6,915 nt of DNA from an uncultured Collinsella sp. (GCA_900541665.1 UQKV01000075.1:1-6915), one strand, 5' to 3'. Shown: positions 1 to 5,410, counted from the stretch's first letter. The notes: generated from the sequence alone by a model not told the origin. Made by a program: numbers and translations.

Positions 1-18
1 CGTAGCGGGTGGTTTAAA

Positions 19-39
19 GCTGGCCGCTGCGCGGCCAGC
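19..39. repeat. GC-rich perfect inverted repeat at window edge
   Basis: Nine-base arms (gctggccgc / gcggccagc) flank a 3-base loop (tgc). On the minus strand the stem is followed by TTTAAACC, a very short T-run, so it could be a weak intrinsic terminator or a hairpin repeat, but it lacks a convincing U-tract. A second small palindrome (agact..agtct, 40-51) abuts it. What lies further left is outside the window. Confidence 0.5.
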
Positions 40-53
40 AGACTAAAGTCTTG

Positions 54-91
54 AACAAAAACCACCACAAAGGCCCCCTTTGCGGTGGTTT
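54..91 (-). terminator. Intrinsic terminator downstream of the AAA ATPase gene
   Basis: Arms at 59-73 (aaaccaccacaaagg) and 77-91 (cctttgcggtggttt) leave a 3-base loop. The minus-strand transcript ends the stem with a run of five T followed by GTT. The single non-Watson-Crick position (67/83) is A-C read on plus but U-G on minus, so the stem is only fully paired in minus-strand RNA. That agrees with it ending transcription from the ATPase gene, about 130 bases upstream. It is a near copy of the terminator at 1471-1516. Confidence 0.75.
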
Positions 92-120
92 GAGCGGAGC
101 AGAAGGCCACTCTGCCAGTT

Positions 121-179
121 TGTCTCAGTCTGCAACAGATAGGCCCCTAAAAGCAGGCTTATTGTTACAGATCGAGACA
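121..179. repeat. Long imperfect hairpin between ATPase stop and terminator
   Basis: The arms tgtctcagtctgcaaca (121-137) and tgttacagatcgagaca (163-179) are near inverse complements. After one bulged base the pairing continues inward (ataggcc 139-145 with ggcttat 156-162). The loop is 146-155. This gives about 24 paired positions with a few mismatches or G-U pairs on either strand. It lies in the 3' untranslated region of the ATPase transcript and could be a structured 3' UTR, a small RNA or a palindromic repeat remnant. I do not recognise a known family. A smaller stem (cgaag/cttcg, 191-205) lies between it and the stop codon. Confidence 0.55.
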
Positions 180-218
180 GTAAAGGGACACGAAGCGATC
201 CTTCGCAGCAACGACCCC

Positions 219-1334
219 CTAGTAAAGCGATGCGACATATCGGCCGAAGCCTGGCAATGCAAACTCAAAACGTCCTTGTAGAGGCTCTTCAATTACCCCA
301 GCCTCTACCAGACGCTTTTTATACGTTGAAATCGAACCGGAACTCTTCTTAAGCCTCGCTGCCAGCTCTTGCCTGGTCGTCGTCCCAACCGGATTCATTG
401 CACGAAGAAATTCAAGGTCCCCTCGTGAAAGTTCCGCCGCTGTTGAAGCGAAAACTCGCGATTCCAGCTCCTCTTGCGCAAGTTTCGCACCTCGTTCGAC
501 ATCCTCAATAGAAACCTCGGAGGCTTGGCGCGAAGCATTCCATGCCCGATACCCCACCAACTGGAACATAAATGGAAAACCATCGATCGCCTTGGCAGCA
601 AGGTCGATCGCCTCATCAGAAATCGTCTTGCCGCCGTCCTCAATCGTTAGTCGAAACGCTTCTTTTACCTCAGTCGGTGAAATTGATCCCAGCGAATGTT
701 GAGCCGCGCGACGAAGAAACGATGTCGATTTCCCCGTCAGCAGCGCCAGCACGCGAAACGGCAGCCCCGCCATAAGCAAAGCTACCTTTTTATTCTCGCT
801 TACAAAGTGCTGGTAGGTAGTAACAAGCTCCGTCATTTGCGCAAACGATGCATCCACTTCGTCAACGGCGATAAGCACCCCGGTGTCAGTCGCTTCAAGC
901 TGAGCAAACAAAGCGTTCATCTTAGTACGCCAGTTAGCGCCCTCAAATTCAACATCGATGTTTTCCCAGCTCATGCTTCCTACGGGGGCAATGCCGACAC
1001 TGTTCACACGCCTAGAAGCGGGCTTTTCGATCAGATGGGCGGCTGATTCGTTGAGGCGCTGCAAAATGTCTTCGAGCATCCCCTCCGAGGCCGTCACATT
1101 CGCTGTAATCCAGCCCTCTTGATGGGCGCGGTACGACAGATATGCCAAAAGCGCCGTTTTACCTGTACCACGCGCACCATAGAAAACCGAGCAAAGATTG
1201 GGATCGGAGTCGTCATTTTCAAACGCCAGCACCATATCATCGATGATTTGCTCACGGCCGGCCATATACGCCGGTACACGTCCGAACATCGGCGTGAATG
1301 GATTTGCCTGCCTGTACGCCGTCGGTGCCGCCAT
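219..1334 (-). CDS. AAA-type ATP-binding protein with C-terminal winged helix (function unknown)
   Basis: The 371-residue protein is a cytosolic P-loop ATPase of the Orc1/MalT-like 'AAA_16 / archaeal ATPase' type. Seen: an N-terminal NPF..FGRVP...AGRE entry motif (11-28), Walker A GARGTGKT (53-60), Walker B VLIAVDEVD (153-161, with D158/E159), a sensor-1-like segment ALLMAGLP (186-192), and paired arginines R208/R209 that could act as an arginine finger. A C-terminal helix-turn-helix/winged-helix region follows (about 303-371; TRQELAARLKKSSGSISTYKKRLVEAGVIEE-like, starting near 320). No membrane segment or nuclease motif is visible. The start is the ATG at 1334, preceded by a strong GGGAGG (1339-1344) with a 4-base gap. 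The gene stands alone between two terminators. Hand-counted lines are 43-55% GC against 62-68% in the ABC genes, hinting at acquisition. Family resemblance is to common actinobacterial ATP-binding proteins of unknown role. DNA binding, regulation or defence are inferences only. Confidence 0.85.
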   Translation of the reverse strand: MAAPTAYRQANPFTPMFGRVPAYMAGREQIIDDMVLAFENDDSDPNLCSVFYGARGTGKTALLAYLSYRAHQEGWITANVTASEGMLEDILQRLNESAAHLIEKPASRRVNSVGIAPVGSMSWENIDVEFEGANWRTKMNALFAQLEATDTGVLIAVDEVDASFAQMTELVTTYQHFVSENKKVALLMAGLPFRVLALLTGKSTSFLRRAAQHSLGSISPTEVKEAFRLTIEDGGKTISDEAIDLAAKAIDGFPFMFQLVGYRAWNASRQASEVSIEDVERGAKLAQEELESRVFASTAAELSRGDLEFLRAMNPVGTTTRQELAARLKKSSGSISTYKKRLVEAGVIEEPLQGRFEFALPGFGRYVASLY

Positions 1335-1362
1335 AAAGCCTCCCTTTAACTCATATAACTTA

Positions 1363-1368
1363 ATTATG
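1363..1368 (-). promoter_or_regulatory. Candidate -10 box for the ATPase gene
   Basis: On the minus strand the hexamer reads CATAAT, one base from the TATAAT consensus, inside an AT-rich stretch (about 1347-1392). No good TTGACA lies 16-18 bases upstream. Instead that position is taken by the end of the CTCAA array, which would suit activator-dependent or repressor-controlled transcription. TTATAG further upstream (1379-1384) is an alternative. Confidence 0.3.
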
Positions 1369-1389
1369 CCTCTACTATCTATAATTTAT

Positions 1390-1432
1390 TTGAGTATCTT
1401 TGAGTTTTTTGAGCATTCTTGAGTTCTTTGAG
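1390..1432 (-). promoter_or_regulatory. Five helically phased CTCAA repeats (iteron/operator-like array)
   Basis: The pentamer TTGAG (CTCAA on minus) occurs at 1390-1394, 1400-1404, 1409-1413, 1419-1423 and 1428-1432. The start-to-start spacings are 10, 9, 10 and 9 bases, close to one DNA turn, so all copies face the same side of the helix. The spacers are A-rich on the minus strand. The array ends just upstream of the candidate -10 box and about 55 bases before the ATPase start codon. A multimeric DNA-binding protein, perhaps the winged-helix ATPase itself, is a natural candidate ligand, but that is inference. Confidence 0.6.
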
Positions 1433-1470
1433 CGATCGGCCACGGCAGAACCAGTTGACTTTCTCTACCT

Positions 1471-1516
1471 AAAACAAAAACCACCACAAAGGTGCTGTCC
1501 CCTTTGTGGTGGTTTT
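1471..1516 (-). terminator. Strong intrinsic terminator of the ABC/kinase-like operon
   Basis: There are perfect 16-base arms (1477-1492 and 1501-1516) around an 8-base loop. In the minus-strand direction the stem is followed by a T-rich tail (TTTTTGTTTT, from plus 1471-1480). It begins 6 bases past the stop codon of the cytidylate kinase-like gene. The arms end in four A/T pairs, so it may also work in the opposite direction. Its left arm plus the upstream AACAA form a 20-base exact repeat of 54-73. The loop side carries a GGGGACAG motif (minus strand). Confidence 0.85.
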
Positions 1517-1522
1517 GACCAT

Positions 1523-2146
1523 CTAGCCTTCGAGCTGCGCTACCTTGTAGCGGTAGGCTGCGGCGATAACGTCTTTGCAGCCTTCGCGGCCCAGCTTGGC
1601 GCGGTTGACGACGATGTCCTTGCCGCTCGTCATCTTCCACTTTCCGGCGCTATAGCGCTTATAGAACGCCTCGCGCGCCTTCTGCTGCTGCTTGACCAGC
1701 TTGGCGCCCTTCTTTTTGTTAAGTCCGCGCTTCTTGCGCACGATCTCGACGCGGTCCTCAAAGGGTGCGGTCACCAACACGGCAATGTGGTTGGGGTTGT
1801 TACGCAGCAGGTAATCGGACAGGCGACCTTCAATAATGCAGCTCTCGGTCTCGCCCAGGTCCAAAATCACCTGGCTCATCTTTTGGAACAGCTTGTCCGA
1901 GTACGAGCGCGCGTCGTAGCGGTCGGGCAGGAACGCCATGTTCTCCACGGCCAGGCGCTCGTCGTAGGCGGCCATCTTATCGAGCGACTCGCCCGCGCGC
2001 AGCGACGCACGCACCAGCAGCTCGTTATCGTACAGCGGAATCCCCAACTCGTTGGCGAGGATACGGCCAATCTCGTGGCCCTCGGCACCAAAGTCGCGCG
2101 CGATGGTAATGACCACAGGACTCTTCTTGTTCTCCAGATCGCTCAT
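1523..2146 (-). CDS. Cytidylate kinase-like family protein
   Basis: The 207-residue cytosolic protein resembles the Cytidylate_kin2 group (Pfam-type AAA_33/CMP-kinase-like). Seen: a beta strand VVITIARDFG followed by AEGHEIGRILANELG (about 11-35), where the canonical GxxGxGKS/T P-loop is replaced by FGAEGHEIG. Then come the family's YDNELL (39-44), IIEGRLSDYLL (104-113), an AVLVTAPFEDRVEIV strand-helix (122-136), and a very basic lid-like region with RKKRGLNKKKGAK and KQQQKAREAFYKRY (137-165). The ATG at 2146 is chosen because AAAGGA sits 4-6 bases upstream. An in-frame extension to 2191 would run through the hairpin and has no RBS. It is the last gene of the amino-acid transporter operon, 48 bases after the second permease. 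True CMP kinase activity is doubtful given the P-loop; the substrate is unknown. Confidence 0.85.
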   Translation of the reverse strand: MSDLENKKSPVVITIARDFGAEGHEIGRILANELGIPLYDNELLVRASLRAGESLDKMAAYDERLAVENMAFLPDRYDARSYSDKLFQKMSQVILDLGETESCIIEGRLSDYLLRNNPNHIAVLVTAPFEDRVEIVRKKRGLNKKKGAKLVKQQQKAREAFYKRYSAGKWKMTSGKDIVVNRAKLGREGCKDVIAAAYRYKVAQLEG

Positions 2147-2163
2147 CGCGATTCCTTTCTCTG

Positions 2164-2192
2164 TGTGGCAAAGGGACTGTCCCTTTGCCACA
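2164..2192. repeat. Perfect intercistronic hairpin with GGGACAG core
   Basis: Perfect 13-base arms (tgtggcaaaggga / tccctttgccaca) surround a 3-base loop. It lies between the permease stop codon (2195-2197) and the ribosome binding site of the kinase-like gene. No T-run follows on either strand, so it is not a classical terminator. It could stabilise the 3' end of the transporter mRNA, lower expression of the downstream gene, or be a REP-like repeat. It shares CAAAGGG-ACAG with the loop side of the 1477-1516 stem. Confidence 0.7.
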
Positions 2193-2194
2193 TT

Positions 2195-2833
2195 CTACGC
2201 TGCTACGATTCGGCGTTGATATGCCCTCACCAGCAGCGAGATACCAAAGTTGAGCACAAAGTACATCGCAAACACCAGGCCGTAGAGCATAAGCACCTGC
2301 GACAGGTCGATCGCATGGGCCATCACGACGTTTGCCGTGTACATGAGCTCGGCCACGTTAATGCCCGAAAGATACGAGCTGTCCTTAATGACGGTCGTGC
2401 ACTGGCTAAACAGCGCCGGAATAATCGTCTTAAACGTCTGCGGCAGAATGATGTAGCGCATGGTGGCAAAGAAGCCAAAGCCCTGGCTCTGCGCTGCCTC
2501 AAACTGGCCGCGCGGAATCGAGTTGAGGCCGCCGCGCACAATCTCGGCCATAACAGCGCTGGTAAACAGCGTAAAGGCGATGGTCGAAATCACAATGTCC
2601 AAACCCTGCACCGTAAAGTAGATAAACAGAATCCACAGCAGGTTCGGCGTACAACGGAACAGCTCGATATAGGCGCTCACCAAAATACGGAACGGGCGGG
2701 GCGCATAGCTTTTAACGAGCGCCAGCACCGTGCCAAAGATGAGCGAGAAAAAAATCGACAGCGCCGAGATCTCGATGGTCTTAACAAAGCCGCCCCAAAT
2801 GTAGAGCAGGTTGGTCGCGTTGAAGATTTCCAT
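2195..2833 (-). CDS. Amino-acid ABC transporter permease (HisMQ/GlnP-type)
   Basis: The 212-residue inner-membrane protein forms one half of the translocation pore of a polar amino-acid importer. Seen: a hydrophobic segment at about 17-41 (with KTIEISALSI typical of the family's first helix), further segments near 63-78, 81-100 and 180-203, and the cytoplasmic EAA loop PRGQFEAAQSQGF...YIILPQ (108-132) that docks on the ATPase. The length is normal for this 3-5-helix family. The ATG at 2833 follows the previous permease's stop by 3 bases. Its GAGGAGG ribosome site is embedded in the last codons of that gene, indicating translational coupling. It shares the phrase PRGQxEAAQSQGF with the neighbouring permease, as expected for a heterodimeric pair. 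Substrate choice is not readable from this subunit. Confidence 0.93.
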   Translation of the reverse strand: MEIFNATNLLYIWGGFVKTIEISALSIFFSLIFGTVLALVKSYAPRPFRILVSAYIELFRCTPNLLWILFIYFTVQGLDIVISTIAFTLFTSAVMAEIVRGGLNSIPRGQFEAAQSQGFGFFATMRYIILPQTFKTIIPALFSQCTTVIKDSSYLSGINVAELMYTANVVMAHAIDLSQVLMLYGLVFAMYFVLNFGISLLVRAYQRRIVAA

Positions 2834-2836
2834 GCG

Positions 2837-3583
2837 CTAGGCCTCCTCTACGTTGTCGAGCCCCAGCTCGGCCAGGCTCACGCCGCGCGGACGCTCCTTG
2901 GAGCGGCGCTCGAGCCACTGCACCAGCATGGCGAGCGGAAAGCAGATGATGAAGTACATAAGGCAGCAGACGATGTATCCCTGCAGGTAACCGTACAGAC
3001 TCACAAAGTTGTCGGAACGGTACATAAGGTCGCCGCCGGCCACAAGCGCCAGCACCGACGTGTTCTTGACCAGGTTGAGCGCCTGGTTACACAGCGGCGG
3101 CAGAATGATCTTGAATGTCTGGGGCAGCACGATGTAGCAGTACGCCTGCGCACGGGTAAAGCCCTGGCTCTGGGCCGCCTCCATCTGACCACGCGGAACC
3201 GCCTCGATACCGGTGCGAATGACCTCCGAAATGTAGGCCGCGTGATACAGGCCCACGCCCAAGAAGCCCAGCACGAACGGCGCGATGCGCACCGGCTGAT
3301 CGGCACCGGTTATGGCCTGCAAAAACTGCGGACCGGCCATGTACATAAAGAGCACCTGCACGGGCAACGGGGTGTTCTGGTAAAACTCCACGTACACGCG
3401 GCTTATGGCGCGCAGCACGCGCGAGCGAGTGGTAGAGAACACGCCCAGCAGCGTGCCCAGTACCAGCGACAGCAGCAGACCGGCAACGACCACTTGCAGC
3501 GTCACGCCAAAGCCCTCCCAGAAGGGCCCCATGTTTTGAAATGTCGTCGACCAACGGTCGGCGTCAAATAATCCTTCGAGCAT
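2837..3583 (-). CDS. Amino-acid ABC transporter permease (HisMQ/GlnP-type)
   Basis: The 248-residue membrane subunit partners the next permease. Seen: a first helix at about 27-49 (FGVTLQVVVAGLLLSLVLGTLLG region), the family's YVEFYQNTPLPVQVLF segment (64-79), a hydrophobic helix at 101-119, the EAA loop PRGQMEAAQSQGF...YIVLPQ (130-155), and a last helix near 203-224, followed by a charged C-tail. The ATG at 3583 is chosen because AAGGAAGG lies a few bases upstream. An in-frame start at 3652 would overlap the substrate-binding gene's end and give a basic, non-family N-terminus. It lies 25 bases after the substrate-binding protein gene. Length and motif order are typical of the His/Glu/Gln/Arg permease family. 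Confidence 0.93.
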   Translation of the reverse strand: MLEGLFDADRWSTTFQNMGPFWEGFGVTLQVVVAGLLLSLVLGTLLGVFSTTRSRVLRAISRVYVEFYQNTPLPVQVLFMYMAGPQFLQAITGADQPVRIAPFVLGFLGVGLYHAAYISEVIRTGIEAVPRGQMEAAQSQGFTRAQAYCYIVLPQTFKIILPPLCNQALNLVKNTSVLALVAGGDLMYRSDNFVSLYGYLQGYIVCCLMYFIICFPLAMLVQWLERRSKERPRGVSLAELGLDNVEEA

Positions 3584-3608
3584 TTGATTCCTTCCTTGGA
3601 CGATGCGC

Positions 3609-4484
3609 CTATACAAGACCCCAGGTCTTAACCTCTTGGCCGAGCCAGCCATCGGCCAGGCGATCGCAAATCACCTGATCGACCACGGCGGAAAGGTCGC
3701 AGCCCTTCTTGGTCGCCACGCCGTAGCCCTGCTCGCCAAACTTGACCTCGGGCTGCAGCAGCTCAACGGTCTCGTTCATGTAACCGGCCAGCGTGGAGCG
3801 GTCCATGGCAAAGACGTCGATATTGCCGGCGTCGAGCGAACTCTTGATGATGGGGTAGCCGCTAAAGGCCCTAAACTCGGGCTTGCAGCTAAAGCCGTTG
3901 TCCTTGATCATCTGCTCGATCAGGCCCTGCGTGGTGGCACCCTGGCTCACGCCGATGACTTTGCCATCCAGATCCTCAATCGAGGTAAAGCCCGAACGCT
4001 TCTTGACCATGAGTCCCACGTAGTCGGTGCGGTACGGCGTCGAAAAATCCCAGCTCTTCTTGCGCTCGTCGGTGATGGTGTAGGTCGCCGCGACCACGTC
4101 AAGTTGGCCGTTATCGATCAGCGGGCCGCGTGTCTTGGGCGTTACGTCGGTAAACTCGACAAGCTCCTGGGCACGGGCCTCCTTGTAGCTCACGCCAAAG
4201 ACGGCAGCGGCGATCTGGTAGCACAAATCGACTTCCATGCCCTCAAAGCGGCCCTTGGCGGTGTCGTAATAGCCATAGCCGGGAACGTCCTTCTTAACGC
4301 CGGCATTCAGATGGCCACGCGACTTGATGGCCGCAAGCTTGGACCCCTTGTCGGAGCCCTCGCCGCTGGTGGAGTTGCCGCAACCGGTAAGCGCGGTCCC
4401 CGTCAGCGCAAGCATGCCGGCGCCAGCCAGCTGCAAAAAGTGACGGCGCGACACGGCCGCCCTCGTCATATCCGTCATGTCCAT
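3609..4484 (-). CDS. Amino-acid ABC transporter substrate-binding lipoprotein (SBP family 3)
   Basis: The 291-residue extracytoplasmic binding protein is anchored as a lipoprotein. Seen: a twin-arginine signal SRRHFLQ (about residues 12-18), a hydrophobic h-region, and lipobox LTGC with the lipidated Cys near residue 35. A Ser/Gly/Lys linker and the SBP3 fold follow: GRFEGMEVDLCYQIA (79-93), TPKTRGPLIDNGQLDVVAATYTIT.ERKK (116-143), VIGVSQGATTQ (177-187) and DAGNIDVFAMDR (218-229). The arginine after TPKT and the TYTIT-ERK block are characteristic of glutamate/aspartate/glutamine binders (PEB1/GlnH-like), so an acidic or amide amino acid is a reasonable guess. The start is uncertain: GTG 4487, ATG 4484, ATG 4478 and ATG 4469 are in frame. 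ATG 4484 lies 7 bases after TAGG. It sits 8 bases after the ATPase gene, before both permeases. Confidence 0.93.
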   Translation of the reverse strand: MDMTDMTRAAVSRRHFLQLAGAGMLALTGTALTGCGNSTSGEGSDKGSKLAAIKSRGHLNAGVKKDVPGYGYYDTAKGRFEGMEVDLCYQIAAAVFGVSYKEARAQELVEFTDVTPKTRGPLIDNGQLDVVAATYTITDERKKSWDFSTPYRTDYVGLMVKKRSGFTSIEDLDGKVIGVSQGATTQGLIEQMIKDNGFSCKPEFRAFSGYPIIKSSLDAGNIDVFAMDRSTLAGYMNETVELLQPEVKFGEQGYGVATKKGCDLSAVVDQVICDRLADGWLGQEVKTWGLV

Positions 4485-4492
4485 CACCGCGC

Positions 4493-5224
4493 CTAGTGCA
4501 GAATCTTGGACAGGAACTCGCGGCAGCGCGGGTTCTCGGGGTTATCGAAGAAGTGCTCGGGCGTGCCCTCCTCCAGGATGCGGCCGTCCTCCATAAAGAT
4601 GACGCGGTCGGCCACCTGGCGCGCAAAGCCCATCTCGTGCGTTACGCAGATCATGGTGATGTCCTCCTGCGCGAGCTCAATCATAACGTCCAGAACCTCC
4701 TGGACCATCTCGGGGTCGAGCGCAGAGGTCGGCTCGTCAAACAGGATGATGGGCTGCTTGGTGCACAGGGCGCGGGCGATGGCGATACGCTGCTGCTGAC
4801 CACCCGAGAGATTCTGCGGGTACTCGCCGGCCTTATGCGCCATCCCGACGCGCTTGAGCGCGGCGATGGCGATTTCGGTCGCCTCCTCCTTGCTCTTCTT
4901 TTGCAGCTTGATGGGTGCGAGCGTCAGGTTGCCCAGCACCGTCATGTTGGGATACAGGTTGAACTGCTGAAACACCATGGAGCTATACTTGCGAGCCATC
5001 TCCAGGTGATTCTTTTTGGTGAGCGGCGTACCGTCGATGACGACCTCGCCCGACGTGGGCTCCTCCAGATAATCGACGCAACGGATGAGCGTCGACTTAC
5101 CCGAGCCGGAAGGCCCGATCATTACGAGCTTCTCGCCGCGCTTGACGGTGAGATTGATATCTTTGAGCACATGCAGGTCGCCAAAGTACTTGTTGAGATG
5201 CTTGATCTCGATCATGTCTGCCAT
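4493..5224 (-). CDS. Amino-acid ABC transporter ATP-binding protein (GlnQ/HisP-type)
   Basis: The 243-residue cytoplasmic ATPase powers the importer encoded downstream. Every motif is intact: Walker A GPSGSGKST (37-45), Q-loop VFQQFNLYP (84-92), ABC signature LSGGQQQR (139-146), Walker B IILFDEP (159-165, catalytic E164), D-loop SALD (167-170) and H-loop CVTHEMGFA with H196. Length and C-terminus (FFDNPENPRCREFLSKILH, from about 225) are standard for the polar amino-acid subfamily. The ATG at 5224 follows GAAGGGA with a 5-base gap; the in-frame ATG at residue 4 is a weaker option. It is the first gene of the operon (ATPase, binding protein, permease, permease, kinase-like), with a possible promoter at 5260-5285. 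Confidence 0.95.
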   Translation of the reverse strand: MADMIEIKHLNKYFGDLHVLKDINLTVKRGEKLVMIGPSGSGKSTLIRCVDYLEEPTSGEVVIDGTPLTKKNHLEMARKYSSMVFQQFNLYPNMTVLGNLTLAPIKLQKKSKEEATEIAIAALKRVGMAHKAGEYPQNLSGGQQQRIAIARALCTKQPIILFDEPTSALDPEMVQEVLDVMIELAQEDITMICVTHEMGFARQVADRVIFMEDGRILEEGTPEHFFDNPENPRCREFLSKILH

Positions 5225-5259
5225 GAATGTCCCTTCCCTGCGTTTACACGAGTTGAACT

Positions 5260-5285
5260 ATTGTACGGAAAGAACCACGTTTCCG
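5260..5285 (-). promoter_or_regulatory. Candidate promoter and operator of the ABC operon
   Basis: On the minus strand TACAAT (plus 5260-5265) is one base from the -10 consensus and would start transcription about 28 bases before the ATPase start codon. Directly abutting it upstream is a 6-8-6 palindrome (cggaaa / tttccg, 5266-5271 and 5280-5285), exactly where spacer and -35 contacts would lie. No clear TTGACA is present. A direct repeat (cgNaaagaacc, 5266-5276 and 5304-5314, 38 bases apart) overlaps it. A regulator site is plausible but unproven. Confidence 0.35.
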
Positions 5286-5336
5286 CAGCCCACACTACAT
5301 TCCCGTAAAGAACCCGCAACCTTCCACCTACTCATT

Positions 5337-5367
5337 GCACTCATTGGGGACAGGCTTAAATGAGTGC
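5337..5367. repeat. Intergenic hairpin with GGGGACAG loop
   Basis: Nine-base perfect arms (gcactcatt 5337-5345, aatgagtgc 5359-5367) flank a 13-base loop starting GGGGACAGGC on plus. An extra ctcattg copy at 5331-5337 repeats part of the arm. It sits between the operon promoter region and the terminator of yqeY. There is no T-run. It is probably a REP-like palindromic element and belongs with the GGGACAG-containing stems at 1477-1516 and 2164-2192. Confidence 0.5.
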
Positions 5368-5377
5368 CCAGCTCATC

Positions 5378-5410
5378 AAAAAGGGGCGCGACCGCAATGG
5401 TCACGCCCCT
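5378..5410 (-). terminator. Intrinsic terminator downstream of yqeY
   Basis: Minus-strand RNA folds AGGGGCGUGACC with GGUCGCGCCCCU (12 pairs, one U-G) around a 5-base loop (AUUGC). The stem is followed immediately by five T (plus a-run 5378-5382). The mismatch is A-C type on plus and U-G on minus, so it favours the minus-strand transcript. It starts about 28 bases past the yqeY stop codon and separates the foldase-yqeY unit from the ABC operon. Confidence 0.88.

Noticed and set aside
51..281. Small plus-strand frame at the left edge
   Set aside because: It spans a terminator stem and the long hairpin and enters the 3' end of the ATPase gene. There is no ribosome site.
1390..1432. CRISPR array
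   Set aside because: The repeats are only 5 bases with 4-5-base spacers. There are no cas genes and no 25-40-base repeats anywhere in the window.
1335..1475. Small gene between the ATPase start and the operon terminator
   Set aside because: Only short frames exist, without ribosome sites. The AT-rich, repeat-bearing sequence looks regulatory.
2147..2191. N-terminal extension of the kinase-like protein to 2191
   Set aside because: The extra codons are translated hairpin, with no ribosome site upstream. The ATG at 2146 has a good one.
1400..3571. Very long plus-strand open frame (723 codons)
   Set aside because: It is antisense to the kinase-like and permease genes. Its product is a His/Arg/Gln/Leu-rich composition typical of the reverse frame of GC-rich genes, with no domain and no ribosome site. 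It also runs through a terminator hairpin.
3584..3652. N-terminal extension of the first permease to 3652
   Set aside because: It would overlap the binding-protein gene and add a basic, non-family segment. The ATG at 3583 has AAGGAAGG just upstream.
3603..5308. Two long plus-strand frames (3603-4496 and 4496-5308)
   Set aside because: They mirror the substrate-binding and ABC ATPase genes, whose minus-strand motifs are unmistakable. The antisense products show no recognisable motifs.
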